DNA of 64,000 nt from Plenodomus lindquistii (taxonomy: Eukaryota; Ascomycota; Dothideomycetes; Pleosporales; Leptosphaeriaceae), in assembly GCA_025504975.1 (NCBI GenBank), contig JANUWI010000004.1, forward strand, positions 2,356,001-2,420,000, read 5' to 3'. A program made the position numbers and the translations under genes. The notes beneath the pieces are model-generated. The model was not told the origin of the DNA and made no database searches. It worked only from the letters and a program-made list of their open reading frames with translations. Position 1 is the stretch's first letter; each line of letters opens with the position of its first letter. Shown here in pieces: positions 22,984-34,981 of the stretch.

Positions 22984-24238
22984 TGTTGGGTGTTTGTGTG
23001 TTGTTGTTTGGTGGTAGAGGTTTGACAAGCGTTGATGACTTGGTTGGCAGGGCTTGAAGATGGAGTGTCTGGTGCTGAAAAACAATTCTCTCTCTCGACG
23101 GATGAGGGTCTTCAATATATAAGTTGCCCAAATGATGTAGCCCACGGGACATGGAACCGCATGGTAACTGGGGTGGGCTTGGCGGACGAAACACCCTTAA
23201 TCACAGGATGCATGGTGTCCGTTGGGCGTGCCTTGGTCGTCAAGCTAGCTGGTCCAATTGCCGTGGGGCACGACGGATTGGGCTAACGTATGGGAGCAAA
23301 GACTCGTGGATTGGTCGCATTATGGCATGCAACACCCGCTGTGCAGGGTCGGGCAGATTTCAAGGTCTGGATGTGAGGTCTTACTGTGGGGGACGACGCA
23401 AAACAGGTTCTCCACGATGAATGTTGCAAGTTGATTCGTTTCCCGTCTGCTCGGGATCATGGGAATTTGACTGTGAATGTCTGGCGAGTGACTCGTCCCG
23501 AGGCCCAACGGCGAAAAGCCACGCTGGCCATAGCGTCTTTACTCACGACCGCCTCGAGGGTCTGCGCGCATGCCATGGGGCCTTGCCCTGTCCGTAGCGT
23601 GCTCTCTTCACGCTTTGCTGTGCATGCCGGGCTTTGTTGTCCAGTAGAGCACTGTGTACACAGTAGACCGTTGGACGCCGGAAGTCCGACAAACTGGCGA
23701 TTCTCTCCGGGCATGCCGACAAGGCTGGCTTTGCTCGAGGAAATTACAGGCGAGCGGTTATCTCCATCTAATAATGTATCTGCTGCCTCGTGCTTGGCTT
23801 CTACGATAAGAAGGAAAATCTCAGATTCACCATCTCTCCATTCAATCTGGAAACAAAGGCGACGACTGTGGGCGTCTAAACGTGAGGCAGCCACCCGCTC
23901 AAGTTGCAGATGCCCTAGGTACCGGCACTTGGACGCCTGCGCCCCATCTCATTACGTAGCGACGCCCTAACCCGTTTGTTCCGTTGTTGTCCAATCAGCA
24001 CATTGCTAGGCACGCTCGTATGTGCTCGCTCACAATGCCTGCTTTTCACCCGCCGCCTGATGGAGTCCACTCATTGATCTTCTGGATCTTGTCGATGGTC
24101 GTACGCCGGTCAGGGCGTAATAGCAATTGCGACCTCGTTCTTATTCGGAACTTGTCCCGGCCCAAGTCACTCTTCTGTTGACAGTCCGCTCACAACACTA
24201 ATTTCAATGTCCACCAACCCTATGGTACAGTAATGGTT

Positions 24239-24343
24239 CGCAGTAGCACCGCTATCCCGAGCTTTCCGACGGCGTACCGTGTAGCTAACGTCGCCCTACA
24301 AACGTTAGCTTCGACCGCCCGGTACGCCCGGGACACTACTGCG
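24239..24343. repeat. Foldback (inverted-repeat) element, about 105 bp
   Basis: Ends CGCAGTAG and CTACTGCG are reverse complements. Inside, TCCCG, GGCGTACCG and a perfect 9-bp pair AGCTAACGT/ACGTTAGCT (24283-24291 and 24302-24310) recur in order on the two arms with different spacing. The left arm is longer. It is likely a decayed MITE-type element. Confidence 0.55.
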
Positions 24344-24453
24344 CGGTCGCCTGGAGACTGGACTTCTAGATCGCATCTAAAGCTCTCTAGCTAGTAAAGA
24401 CTTTTGCAGGATTCTGAGCCTTCTCAAAGTTTGACATTTTCCCCGAGGATTAA

Positions 24454-24852
24454 CAGTGGAGAGAAAAGGATCATCACGTTTCGCAGATCATCCGGGTAGC
24501 GCAGTGGAGTTACCGACGCGATGAGAAGATCAACAGAGGCTCTTTGAAGATCGCGACGGATGCTGGGGCGTATCAAGCTCGCCCGTCGCGCGTATTTCCA
24601 ATCTCTGGGAACGCGTCAAAAGTAAGCATAGAGGCCATGGCAAACCTTGTGGTTGCCGGTCAGATGCCCTTGGTTGTTGACAAGTCAGCTTCTGATGCCC
24701 GATTCTCACCGCCCACAACGTTACTGCCCGCAGAACCTCCGCGAGATGGCCCAAACCGGCCTGAGTTGTATGGCGACGGCTTGAAGCAGCAGGAAACGCT
24801 AGACGACCTACTTCCAAAGCTTCTCAATACCACTACTTCGACCTCAAAGTAG
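24454..24852 (+). other. Possible relic coding segment without a start codon
   Basis: An open stretch of about 130 codons ends at TAG 24850-24852. It begins just after a TAACAG that could be a splice acceptor (24449-24454). The peptide has ordinary protein composition (QIIRVAQWSYRRDEKINRG, PELYGDGLKQQETLDDLLPK) but I recognise no family and find no upstream exon. It may be a gene fragment or chance. Confidence 0.2.
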
Positions 24853-27135
24853 CCAATTCTTAACCTTTGTCAAGTATGTCCATCTTACTCGCTTGACCTG
24901 CCATGAACTTAGATATACTCTTATCGCATGTCAATCTTCTAGAGCTTAAACTCAAGCCAACCGCGCCGCAGAAGTAGCAGATTTCCAGCAAGCGAGGGCA
25001 TTGGCCAAAAGACTTGTAGGGGTAGGTCGATCACCAGCTTGTGGGTAGGTGAATCGTCCAACGTCTCTGCCTGACCCCGCTGCTCTTCGGGCATTCATGC
25101 CGCTGGATTCACAATCAATCTGGGAGTCGCCTGATGCAACCGCCTCCTGTCAGCATCCGGTCTGCTTGCGAAGGTGTGCCGGTACCAACAACCGATACCC
25201 AGCTTTCATGGTTGTTCTTCGCGATTGATGTGCGCGCGCGTGCCTGCATGCATACGGCAACACTCAGGGCCGATACGAACGTCGCAACCAGCAACTAAGT
25301 GGACGCAGTTATTGACTCAAGCCGTTGAGTAGGTACCATGAACCTGACCATTGTGTCAACGGAGTCCAGTCTTACCCCGCGCAGTCTGCGATATGACGAG
25401 ACCCTCACGCTCGCCCTGATACAGGCACATGTGCTACAAAGGAGCTCAAGTCCCTAAAGTAATAATCGCTGTTCGCTGTAGCCAGCACAATGCATTAAAA
25501 TACAGCTTGAAGTCTTTAGACATTGCTTGTATTCTCTATAAATACTAAAGAGTATTTCTTACTATACCTGTGTGCCTGTCTTATCTCTCTGCCGCTGTAT
25601 ACGCTTAAGCGTCGTGCTGTTAAGGCAAGACTAGGACACAATGAGAACAAGATCCTTCGTAATGTCCGCTCGTCGCTACGTTTTCACATAAATCGTGTGC
25701 AAATTCAATCTCAGCTATTGAGACTTGTATCCAATTAACCCTCGAGATTGAAGAGTGCACATATCTTTCCATACATCCAGCTTGCGCATAATTGCTCAAT
25801 TAGGGTTGTTGGAACATATAGTAGTATAGTACGTTACCGAGATACAAGACGTAATTATTATTCAAGTGTCTGGTAATTTGGACGGAACGTTACCTAGACT
25901 GTTAGCGACTAGGAACATGTATGCTTACATGCTTGACACAACATCCTGCCAAGATCCTCACAAGGACCGATATCTAGCATAAATCGTCTTAGTAAATAAT
26001 CTTTAATTGTTTGATTCCTTACGGCTAGCAGACATTCATCGCCTAGTCGTCTGTCATCTTTGTAGTCCTACTCATTCTTCCCATGTTCTTGCTCAATTTC
26101 TACACTGCAATCGTCTAACATCATCACGTAGTAGCTACTAGCAACTAATGCATAAACAGAACCCCTCAACGCTCAGATAGCAAAACCCAACAGCTAATAC
26201 TATTAACGTCTTAACCTTCAAAAAAAAACAGTCCATAATCTGCCATGCCCAATGACCATCTCACACCATTAAAATCACCCAAAACCCAAAAGATCTGAAA
26301 CAACCCTCCCATATAGACTGCCACCTCACCACAGACCAAAACCCGCACTATTCATCTCAACCTCCCCACTATACCCAACCATCTAAACCGAAAAAGAACC
26401 CTCTGAATGTTACAAGTGAAAAAAACAACCCCACCATTCCCAGCCATTCCCATCTCCCTACCCTCCATCTAGACTTGGATAAAAAAAAAGAACCTCTTCC
26501 ATCTCGCAAATCTTTAACTTATTCACGAACCCCATCCACCTTTGTGTCCAATCCAGAGTATACCATACATTTCGCCTACCAAACCAAGGAAGTCATACTC
26601 GCGGTCCAGTCTCCATCAACGGCGGATATATCGATATCAGGACCAAATCGCCCGCCCCATCTGAAGATATCGGCTAGGAGACAATCTAGGATCCATAGAG
26701 GTTTAGTGTCTTGCTGTTTGATGGGCGATGGGCGATGGGCGGTGGTGTAAGGGGTTCTAGTGGGGAGATTGATCGAGAGAGAGAGAGAGAGAGCGGATTG
26801 TTGTGTGTTCAAGTGTGTGGAGAATGGCGGTGCGAGCGCTTGTGTTATTTTGTAAGAATAGCAGTGTTTTGGATACAGGGGATTATGTGTAGTACTAGCG
26901 TAGAGTATGAGTATCTCTAGGCTGAAGATGGCACGGTGGTCGATGGGGTGACAGTTATAGCGTGGTGAGGCTAGAAAGCCAAACATTCCGCGTCCTCGTG
27001 GATCACAGTGACAGGTAAGTAGGAAGTCTGTATATATCTGGTGTGAACCCTCGCCGGGGCAGTTTGATACTTCGTAATGTCAAATTCTTATATACATCTA
27101 TCTGTCTTAGACCAAGACCTACTTGATCAACCCAA

Positions 27136-29304
27136 CTACTCCAACCCCTTCCCCTCCTTCACTAAATTAATGCCGTCTTCTTTAAGTTTGAACTTTTGAA
27201 TCTTCCCACTTGCAGTCTTGGGATAATTGTCTACCCAAAACACATATTTCGGGACTAGGTTTTGCGTCGTCAGTTTAGTATTCTCTTCGCTCCTACACAT
27301 GTATGTTCTCAAAGAAATGGTGAGAAGAGAGAGTGTGTGTGGGGGGCGACTTACCGAGATGATGACTCAATTTCTCCCTTACCCAATCTTTGAGATCGGC
27401 AACGGTGACCTTCCCTTCGTCTTCTTCATGCCTGACCACGAAAGCTGCGACAACCTCTCCATATCGCTCGTCAGGGAGTCCAACAACGCTGACTTCACTG
27501 ACTGCCGGATGGCCGAAAAGACAATTCTCCACTTCCAGCGGGTGAATGTTTTCTCCGCCTCTGATGATGAGATCTTTTATTCTGCCAGTGATTCTGATGT
27601 AGCCTTGCTCGTCCAGCGACGCCTCGTCGCCCGTGTGCATCCACAATTTTCCATTTTCGTCGGGCTGTAAGACTTCGTTTGTTCGCGCTTCATCGCCCCA
27701 GTAGCCTTTCATGACGTGGTAGCCTGAGACTGCGAGTTCGCCACGCTCTCCAATAGAAAGGATACGGGACCGGTCTTGGGGATCGACGATTTTGGCTTCG
27801 ATGTGGGGCATGAGCCTGCCGACGCTATCGATGCGCTTGTCGATGGGATCGTCGGTAGTGGTCATTGCAGACACGGGACTTGTTTCTGTCATACCGTAGC
27901 TGATGGTGAGCTCGGTGAGATTCAGCGTCTTGTGTAGTTTCCGCATAAGCTCTGCAGGAATAGACGATCCTGCCGCAATGCCAGTGCGCAGATATTGGTA
28001 GCCGTCTTGTGGCACTGCGTTGTGCGCGAGAAGCTCGAGTTCCGCGACGAACATGGTAGGCACGCCGTACAGACCTGTTGCTTTGTATTCGCGGACTGCC
28101 TCAAGGGTAGCTATGGGGTCAAAGGCCTCCTTGGGAAAGACTATGGAGCTTCCGTGAGTGGCGGTCGCCATGTATCCGAGGACGCAACCGAAGCAGCTGT
28201 GAACTGTAAGTACGTAGCCTTCCATCGATCCTCAGGTGGACGTACTGAAACAATGGGGGCGGGCAGCAGATGACATCTTGTGGCGTTAACAGCATTCTAT
28301 CACCGATACTATTGCCGTTGTTCAATATACTGCGGTGACTCAAAGATGCCGCTTTTGGCATACTCGTCGTACCAGAGGTGAATTGTATGTTGACGATATC
28401 ATGCGCATCGAGCCCTTGATCTTCCAATGCGCTTCCTTGACCTCCATCTTCCATGACATTCTGGTACTTTTTCAAGCTCTTCTGCTCACTGACGTCAACT
28501 CGGCCTTGTGAATTGTCGACCAGGATGACATGTTGCAGTGAGGGCACGAGTTCCGACTGCAGAGTTGTGCCAGCAAGATTTGGAACCAGATGTGTGAGAA
28601 GTGGGATGTTTGAGCGCGGATCTCTGCGAGGGAGGTTTGTTTCGGCGCCAATGATGAGGTGAGAGGCGGCTAGGTGGTTGAGTGCAGAGAGGACCTGGGG
28701 CGCGTTGAAGCCTGGGTTTAAGGGTACCTGATTGACCGGTCAGCTAACAGCGGCCTCTTGCGACGATGCTACTGGCTTACAAGTATGGCCCCCAGCTTAA
28801 AGAGGGCGTACGTCAGCTAGTGCATCTGTTAGCGACGCGTTCTACATGATCATGGCATTCTTCGCGTACTGTAGCAAACTCAGCATTGTTTCCTAGCGAC
28901 ACGGCGACTCGATCTCCCTTCTTTACTCCAAGCTTCTGCAGTCCACGGGCTAAAGCGTTCGAGTCTCGATCGAGGGCGTCATAGGTGAGCCGTATTCGCT
29001 GGTGATGCGATATCACCCTGTGTCGCGTTAAGCCAGGTCCCCAGGCCAGAGAGAGGTTGCTCACGCGTCACGGTCGCCATGTTGCTTCACAACACCTGCA
29101 AAGTGCTGGGGGATTGTTTGCTCCAACAGTGGAGGCTGCAAACATGGTCAGTCGCCCACGTCGAAACATGAGGCTGGGCGCATTAGGTACCTCGGATGGT
29201 CCCACACTGTAAGCTTGGTAAGCTTGCGTGAGCAGGCCCCGACGCGTGCTACGTTGGAGTGGCCGACAGAGTTTGGCAGAGCGAGCAAGAACCGTTTGGA
29301 GCAT
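27136..29304 (-). CDS. Acyl-CoA synthetase / AMP-binding ligase, mitochondrial type
   Basis: Activates a carboxylic acid to its CoA thioester through an acyl-adenylate. Seven exons on the minus strand: 29304..29191, 29135..29065, 29017..28870, 28816..28781, 28727..28246, 28196..27355 and 27254..27136, 603 residues in frame throughout. Core motifs are in order: FTSGTTSMPKA (A3), YGMTETSP (A5), GELAVSGYHVMKGYW, HTGDEASLDEQGYI with GRIKDLIIRGGENI (A7/A8), and PKTASGKIQK with the catalytic Lys (A10). The first 30 residues (LARSAKLCRPLQRSTRRGLL) are rich in Arg, Ser and Leu and free of acidic residues, as in a mitochondrial presequence; there is no C-terminal peroxisomal SKL. Closest in layout to medium-chain/ACSF2-like enzymes; substrate unknown. 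The 36-nt exon 4 is unusually short but completes the conserved TYALFKLGAILVPLNP segment. Confidence 0.92.
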
Positions 29305-29704
29305 CTTCCCAGCTGTTTCGCACCCAAGAGAAAAGAAAAGAGCCGCGCATCTTGTCCACGTTGAGGCTGACGAGCGTGGGTCAGTTGGGTAAGCTGGCTG
29401 TCGGAACTGAGCCGCGGGCGAGGTACGTGAACAACGCGGGGTAGGTAGCCCGTTCGCGCAGGGTTGGCGGACAAAGCCGTGGCGGGCCGTCCTCGCTCCC
29501 AGCCACGGCTATTGATTGTTTGCGCTTTCCAAGCTTACTAAGCACACATGCAGGAGGAAACGTTGACTGAAGCAAGGCATAGAATAGATAGTGTCTGTTG
29601 GTGAGCGTACTATCAAGGCATGCGCTCCAATATCAACGCAGAGTGGCAGCTCCAATCCAAAACTCCTAACATGCTAGAGATATTACAGCGACTGAACGTG
29701 AATG
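29305..29704. other. Intergenic, 400 bp
   Basis: Promoter-side DNA of the acyl-CoA ligase and 3' flank of the Rab-GAP gene. Nothing else seen. Confidence 0.5.
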
Positions 29705-32700
29705 TCATCGTTCAAATTCCAGCACTCTTCGGCTTGCATCGCTCCCAGCTCTGTTCCTGGTCGACTTGATCTCTCCACTGCTTCCAGTCGGTGATAGTAA
29801 TTCAGGTGGAGGGACGCTCTTTGCCGACTCGACACCTGCTGTCTCGGCTCCTTCAAGCAAATCCAGATCCTTTGCATTGACTTCCTCTTCGTCATCCTCG
29901 TCGTCTCTACCGTGCCGTGCTTCTTTGTCCAGCTCTTTCTGTGCTTCATCGTATCTCCGTCGTACTTCAGCGGCAACGCGCATTCCGTCGGTGACAATAT
30001 TGTCCAGCATACCTCGGAGGCCTTTGCCAGGAGGTACCACACCTGCTCCAGCCCCGCCGACGACGCCGCCCAGACCTCCCGCAACAGCAGCAACCTGTCT
30101 CCCCGCATTGGAAAACGTCGTCAGGTTGTTGGAGCTTGCAGAAGCAAATGTTGTGTCTGCGAGACGGAAGGAGGATGAGAATCCGACTTCGAAGAATTGC
30201 TCCAGGACCTCATCAGCAAGTATAACCATTCGGAATGTCGGCAGTGTGATATGTAAAGGCTTGTTGGGATCTAATGCAAGATTTGCTGCTTTTGCCTTTT
30301 CCCCTCGCTTGGCCAAGTCTGAATCGGTCGTACGGTTTGATGGCGTTGGTGACAGAGGGTTCTGTTCGCTCTTATCAAACTTCGCGCTAGCTTTAGGTGT
30401 GCCAGGTGCAGAGCCGAAATCAATGAGGTCGTCTTCCTCATCATCACCAATGGCGAAATTATCTACGGCTTCTTGTGCCTCATCGGCACCCTGGTTGCCT
30501 TGGTTCAAGGCATGGTCGGGATCAGCATACTCGAAACATCGGCGAATGAAAGCTGAGACGCTGCTTAGGAACTGTTCGTCTCGACTCGCTCGCTCGGAGC
30601 CTGTCTCTGAACCTACATCAACCGAAGAAGTTGATGGGCTCGCATCGTGGACGCCTCTTCTCGACAAGAACAAGAGAGCTTCTGATATCCGCAGAATGCC
30701 CTCGCGATCAACTCGGCCGTCACCGTCATCATCGTACAGCTCGAAGAAATAGCTAATGTTCGACATGATGTCTTTCGTGCCTTTGACATGAGCAAATCCG
30801 GTCACGACATTTTGAAGGGATAGAGAGTCGGTCATGTCAACGTCCCAACGTCGGAAGAGCCGTCGCATGAATTCATGCTCCGCTGGCTCAGGGCCAGAAC
30901 CCCATTGGGATATTGGAGGTCTATTCCTGGTGCTGTTTCCAAAGTACGAATGTGAAGCTGTGTTGCCATTGGCTTCTTGTGGTGCGCTCGGGGAATCTGT
31001 AATGGCCCATTTGGAAATCCCTGTTATAGGGTCAGTAAACCTTAATGCGCTGTTGTGTTCACACTGATCTTACCAGCTAAGAATTCCCTGAAAGCATCAT
31101 AGTCCATCTGTGTAGGGCTGGGGCCGAGAGCAACGCGTCCGACTTCTGTGTTATTACCGGCAATTCCAGTGACTACTTCGTTCGCTTTCATACGGCTAGC
31201 CTTCGCTCTCCGCTCTGCCTCTTGTTGCATGATCTCTGCTCTTTGCTGTCGCTCATACAAGACAGCATAGAATCTATCGTAGAGGAAGCTTAGATCGTTC
31301 ACGCTTAGCTTCTTACTTTCGGGGCCTAGATTGCGTATAGATGTCCGTTTGGCGAAACTCTCGATGTTATCAAGCACGGCGTCTTTGTGTCTGGCTCGCT
31401 GCTCGGATATCGTGTTTTGAGTGATACCGGCAAACTCTTTGAAGGCTACGACCATGAGCTCTTGAAAGCGGGTCACGGCCCGTAGCTTGGGATTTTCCGA
31501 CTTGGGGTGTGCTGATTCGTCGAGTCTGGAGAAATACGACTTGAGTACTGAGATGAATGAGCCATCGTCTGCAGCATCGAGCAGCTCCTCTCCGTTGATA
31601 CGCAAAATGGCCAGGCCGATCTGGAAGAGTACCTTGGGCCCTTCCAGGAAGAAAACGTCTAGTACACGAAACGCAAAGATCAAAGGCATAGAGTTGATAT
31701 AAAGCGAAAGAAACCAGGGCAAAGAGACGACAGATAGTTGCACGTCCGACTTGACGAGATGATCCCACAGTATCGGCATGGTCTTCTCGACCAACGACTC
31801 GAAGACCTTCTGGTCCAGCAAAGTACCGTACATGGTCTGCGAATAGTAGCCTGGGAGGAGTCGGTCGCAAAGCACTGATAGAAGGTAAAACGCCTGAGAT
31901 TCAGACAGGTAGCTTGGAGAGTCAGTAAAGTCCGCCAATAGAGCAAAGGCTTCACGTACATCAGCAATGCTGCTACGACGATGTTCATTGCCTGGCAGTA
32001 ACCGACTTCTTCGTTTGTCCAGCTGTATGCGGTCAAAACTCGCCGCAATCGCCCAATGCCCTCCTCACTTTGGAACCCGGGATATTCGGGCAGACTTCTG
32101 TTCAGATCCTTCTCGATCTCATCGATGGCTAGTGACTCTCGTCCCGAGTACTTGGACAGCGTTTCGGTGTACATGTTTGGACTCTGTAGGCGCAGGAAGA
32201 ATGCACCTGATGTGAGCTCCCACATTTCGCCTCGCAATCGATTCGGCAGACCGACGCGAATTAGTTTGTGGAATGTCGGCTGGCGTATGAGCGTTGCGCT
32301 ACGCCCATTATCTACAATTTGTCAGAAGAGTCGGAGGGACCTGCGATGTTGCTTACCTCGAAGATAGTCGCGCCATAATCTGATCTTGGTTGCGTCCCGT
32401 AGCTTTCGCGCATTGCCTGGGTATCGGAAAACCATGCCCAGGCCCGTGTCTGGATGCTCGCGCTCTGGCTTCCCATCGTCCCCACCAGCCTCTCGCTTCT
32501 CGGGGGTCTCAAGCAGATATTCGGAGTAACATTGGCCGACGACTCGACGTAGATTGTCAACCTCCTTCACGCCTTCCCTCAGCCCCTTCTTCAGCCCGTC
32601 GCAAAACCGTTCGCAGGCCTGCCGCGAGCCAGCCAGTTGTATCGTAAGCTTCTGGCCGGCAGGCGCTTTCGATTTGGTGTCGGGTATGCCGTTCCATGTG

Positions 32701-33161
32701 GTGATGGCCAGGGCAAACATGTAGCTCTGGCTGTGCAGGCGCTCGACTCTCCGGATGCCGCAGAGGGGCAGCGTGAAGCCATTGCCCGCGGGCCCTGAGC
32801 CATGCGTCTGGCCGGTGAAGCTGCTGGACGAGCTCAGGCTGGCCGTGTTGACGAAGCTAGAGCCCGTCGTAGAGAAGCAGAGATACTGCTCGCTGAGGTG
32901 CAGCTTCCCCACATAGTGGTTGCCCTGGCTGCGGTCCTTGTCGGATGTGACGTCGCCGGCCCTCGTCGAGTGGTGGGGTTGCAGCGTGAGCTCGGCGGTG
33001 ATTTCCTGCAGCGGATTCTGCGAGTCGGGCAGGCGGAACTGGTGGCGGAAGAGAGTGGCTTTGGAGGGGCGGCGGTCGGCGGGCGTGGGCGCTGCGATGT
33101 TATTGAGCGTGGGCTCAATGTACTGCTGCGCCTTCTGGACAAGGTTGGACAGGTTGAACAT
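29705..33161 (-). CDS. Rab GTPase-activating protein with GRAM, TBC and EF-hand domains (Gyp2-like)
   Basis: Stimulates GTP hydrolysis on a Rab/Ypt GTPase in membrane traffic. Four exons: 33161..32357, 32311..31960, 31912..31074 and 31020..29705, 1103 residues. A GRAM-like domain lies at about 60-200 (GKLHLSEQYLCFSTTG, GIRRVERLHSQ). The TBC domain starts near 285 (GLPNRLRGEMW). Its arginine finger is in IEKDLNR (about 340) and the glutamine finger in VGYCQAMN. The splice at 31960/31912 restores ALLIYLSESQAF. A single canonical EF-hand loop, DDDGDGRVDREG, is near 767, followed by a long acidic, low-complexity C-terminus. The order GRAM-TBC-EF matches yeast Gyp2 and animal TBC1D8/9. The start at 33161 (MFNLSNLVQKAQQYIEP) is the first ATG. 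Confidence 0.93.
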
Positions 33162-33709
33162 GGTCGGACCGGCCAAAGCGAAAGCGAAGGCAGACTATGC
33201 GACAGGCAGAGTACGGTTGTCAATCATGGCGCGGGCTCAAGCAACGCGCGCTGGTCAGCTCGCAGTGTCTCCGAGACTAGGTATGTATGTCCAGTTATGC
33301 AGGGTGGTGGAGTTCCCTGGGTGTGGCAGGTGCGCTGAGGCTGAATGTGGAGGGGCTTATGTAAGACAATAGGCCTTGGGTTGCATTCCGCCTTCAGACC
33401 CGTTTCAGGCTACTGCAGCCTCGATATAGTGTATCAATCAAAGACTTGGACGGGCATCTTTCGCAGGTGGATCACAGTACTGGCTCGAGTTCCAAGCAAG
33501 TTGATAAGGATGCAATGCATTATCGGCTAATGTGTTCGCACACTAAAAGCCGCTCATCGTCCCAGCCACCACGCCCCCACCATCATGATTCGTACACGCG
33601 GCGTCTGATCTCTATGAACAGCCTTGTGCGGTCATGTTTTCCCTTGCAAAGAATCCCGAGATACCAGCCTCTACCAAACGCCTGCAGGAAAACACCTCTG
33701 CACTTCTCT
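33162..33709. other. Intergenic, 550 bp
   Basis: Promoter region of the Rab-GAP gene and 3' flank of the SDR gene. No structure seen. Confidence 0.45.
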
Positions 33710-34981
33710 TCAAGTGCAAGTGTAGGCTCCGTCGACTCGTAGGTCGGCTCCCTGTCAAGTGTTAGTGTGCATCGAGTCTGGGTGGAGCAATGTGCGTACC
33801 GTGACGTAGGAGCTGGCGTCGCTGGAAAGGAACGTGACCGCGCCCATGAGGTCCTCAGGACGTCCCATCTTACCCACGGGGATCAAAGAAGTCCACTGCT
33901 TCTGCAGCTCTGGGTTATCGTCAAGAATCTTCTTGGTCCTACAGGTCCGTTAGAGTCGAAGGGTTTTCGCATGACATTAGGTGCACTCACAATGCTGTAA
34001 GCATGTAGCCGGGCGAGATGCAGTTCACACGGATACCCGCATGAGCCCATTCGACCGCCAAACTCGATGCCAAGTGGCGGACCGCGGCTTTAGCAGCGTT
34101 GTACGGAGCCTGTGGCTGTGGAACGTTGACAATCGCACCAGACATGCTACCGATCATGACAATGCTTCCTGGGACCTTCCTCTCCATCAAGTGCTTTGCC
34201 ACTGCAACAGCGTATAGATAGGTGCCGTCGACGTTGACGCCCCATAGCTTCTGCATGCGATCGTGCGGGTACGAGATGGCGTCGTAGTTCTCAGTGAAGC
34301 CGGCCGATGTGACCAGGTTATCGACTTTGCCATGAGTTTTAATGATCTCTTCGAGGGACTGGTTCACGGAAGTGGGGCTCGAGACATCACAGAAGTGCGC
34401 TGTAATCTTGGGAAGTCTGCAGCAAAGTTAGCCAAACGGAGCCAGGTAAAATTTTGGGTTTTATCATACTTGGCCAATCCAGGGTTCTCCTTCTTGACAA
34501 GGTCAAGAAGTCCGTTTGCAGACCTCGAGGCTTCGTCACGGTTCATGTCGACGATGGCTACATCTGCACCAGACGTGACCAAGGCTTGAGCCATGACTAA
34601 TCCCAGGCCACGCGCACCGCCTGTTACGATGGCTACTTTGCCCTCCATGGAGAATGAGGCGAGCGTGCGCTTGAAGTGCTCACCGCCTTTTCCTACAACG
34701 GGGTTGGAGGGTGGCAAGTCCTTTTCCTCTGGGTACTCGACTTTGATGTCCTGGTTTGTTCGTGCATACTGGCCTTCGTGGTCGCCGCTTTGGCCAGGTT
34801 CTCCCGAAGTTGTGGCGTAGTTGACGTCGTCTTCGTCGGAACTCTTCTCCAGCCGGCTGGGGGAAGTTGTGAATCGCCTGACGGAGGACAGAGCAGGTTG
34901 AGCTGGTCGAAAGGCAGCGCGAGGAGCCTGAGCTCTGGCTGCCGCACGAGCTGCTTGACGGATAGCCTGCGGTTTGAACAT
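33710..34981 (-). CDS. Short-chain dehydrogenase/reductase, polyol type, with mitochondrial leader
   Basis: NAD(P)-dependent oxidoreductase, most like D-arabinitol 2-dehydrogenase or sorbose reductase (SOU-type) enzymes by motif. Four exons: 34981..34470, 34416..33991, 33938..33800 and 33751..33710, 372 residues. The Rossmann motif TGGARGLG is near residue 126. DNLVTSAG replaces the usual NNAG, and the catalytic set appears as Ser in IGSMSG and Tyr/Lys in QAPYNAAK; VNVPQPQAPYN is characteristic of the polyol group. SPGYMLT and VTGADLRVDG follow at the C-terminus. Ahead of the SDR fold lie about 110 extra residues. The first 40 are Ala/Arg-rich (QAARAAARAQAPRAAFRP) and end in RRFTTSPS, resembling a mitochondrial cleavage site. 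The first ATG is 34981. It diverges from the 5-phosphatase gene. Confidence 0.92.

Larger units (their letters stand above)
22984..27135. other. Gene-poor tract, distal part, 4.2 kb
   Basis: No firm gene. Overlapping open frames on opposite strands at 23386-23970 share no known motif. An open segment at about 24450-24852 has protein-like composition but lacks an ATG. A foldback element sits at 24239-24343. The part from 25.5 to 27.0 kb is AT- and CA-rich with a short GA microsatellite near 26777-26793. Confidence 0.5.

Noticed and set aside
23386..23970. 194-codon open frame on + and 145-codon open frame on - over the same DNA
   Set aside because: The plus frame has no ATG at its start, both frames are arginine/serine-rich with no motif, and they overlap almost fully; likely chance in GC-balanced DNA.
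29766..30752. 328-codon open frame on + opposite the Rab-GAP gene
   Set aside because: Antisense shadow of the low-complexity Ser/Asp-rich C-terminus; Ser-rich with no domain.
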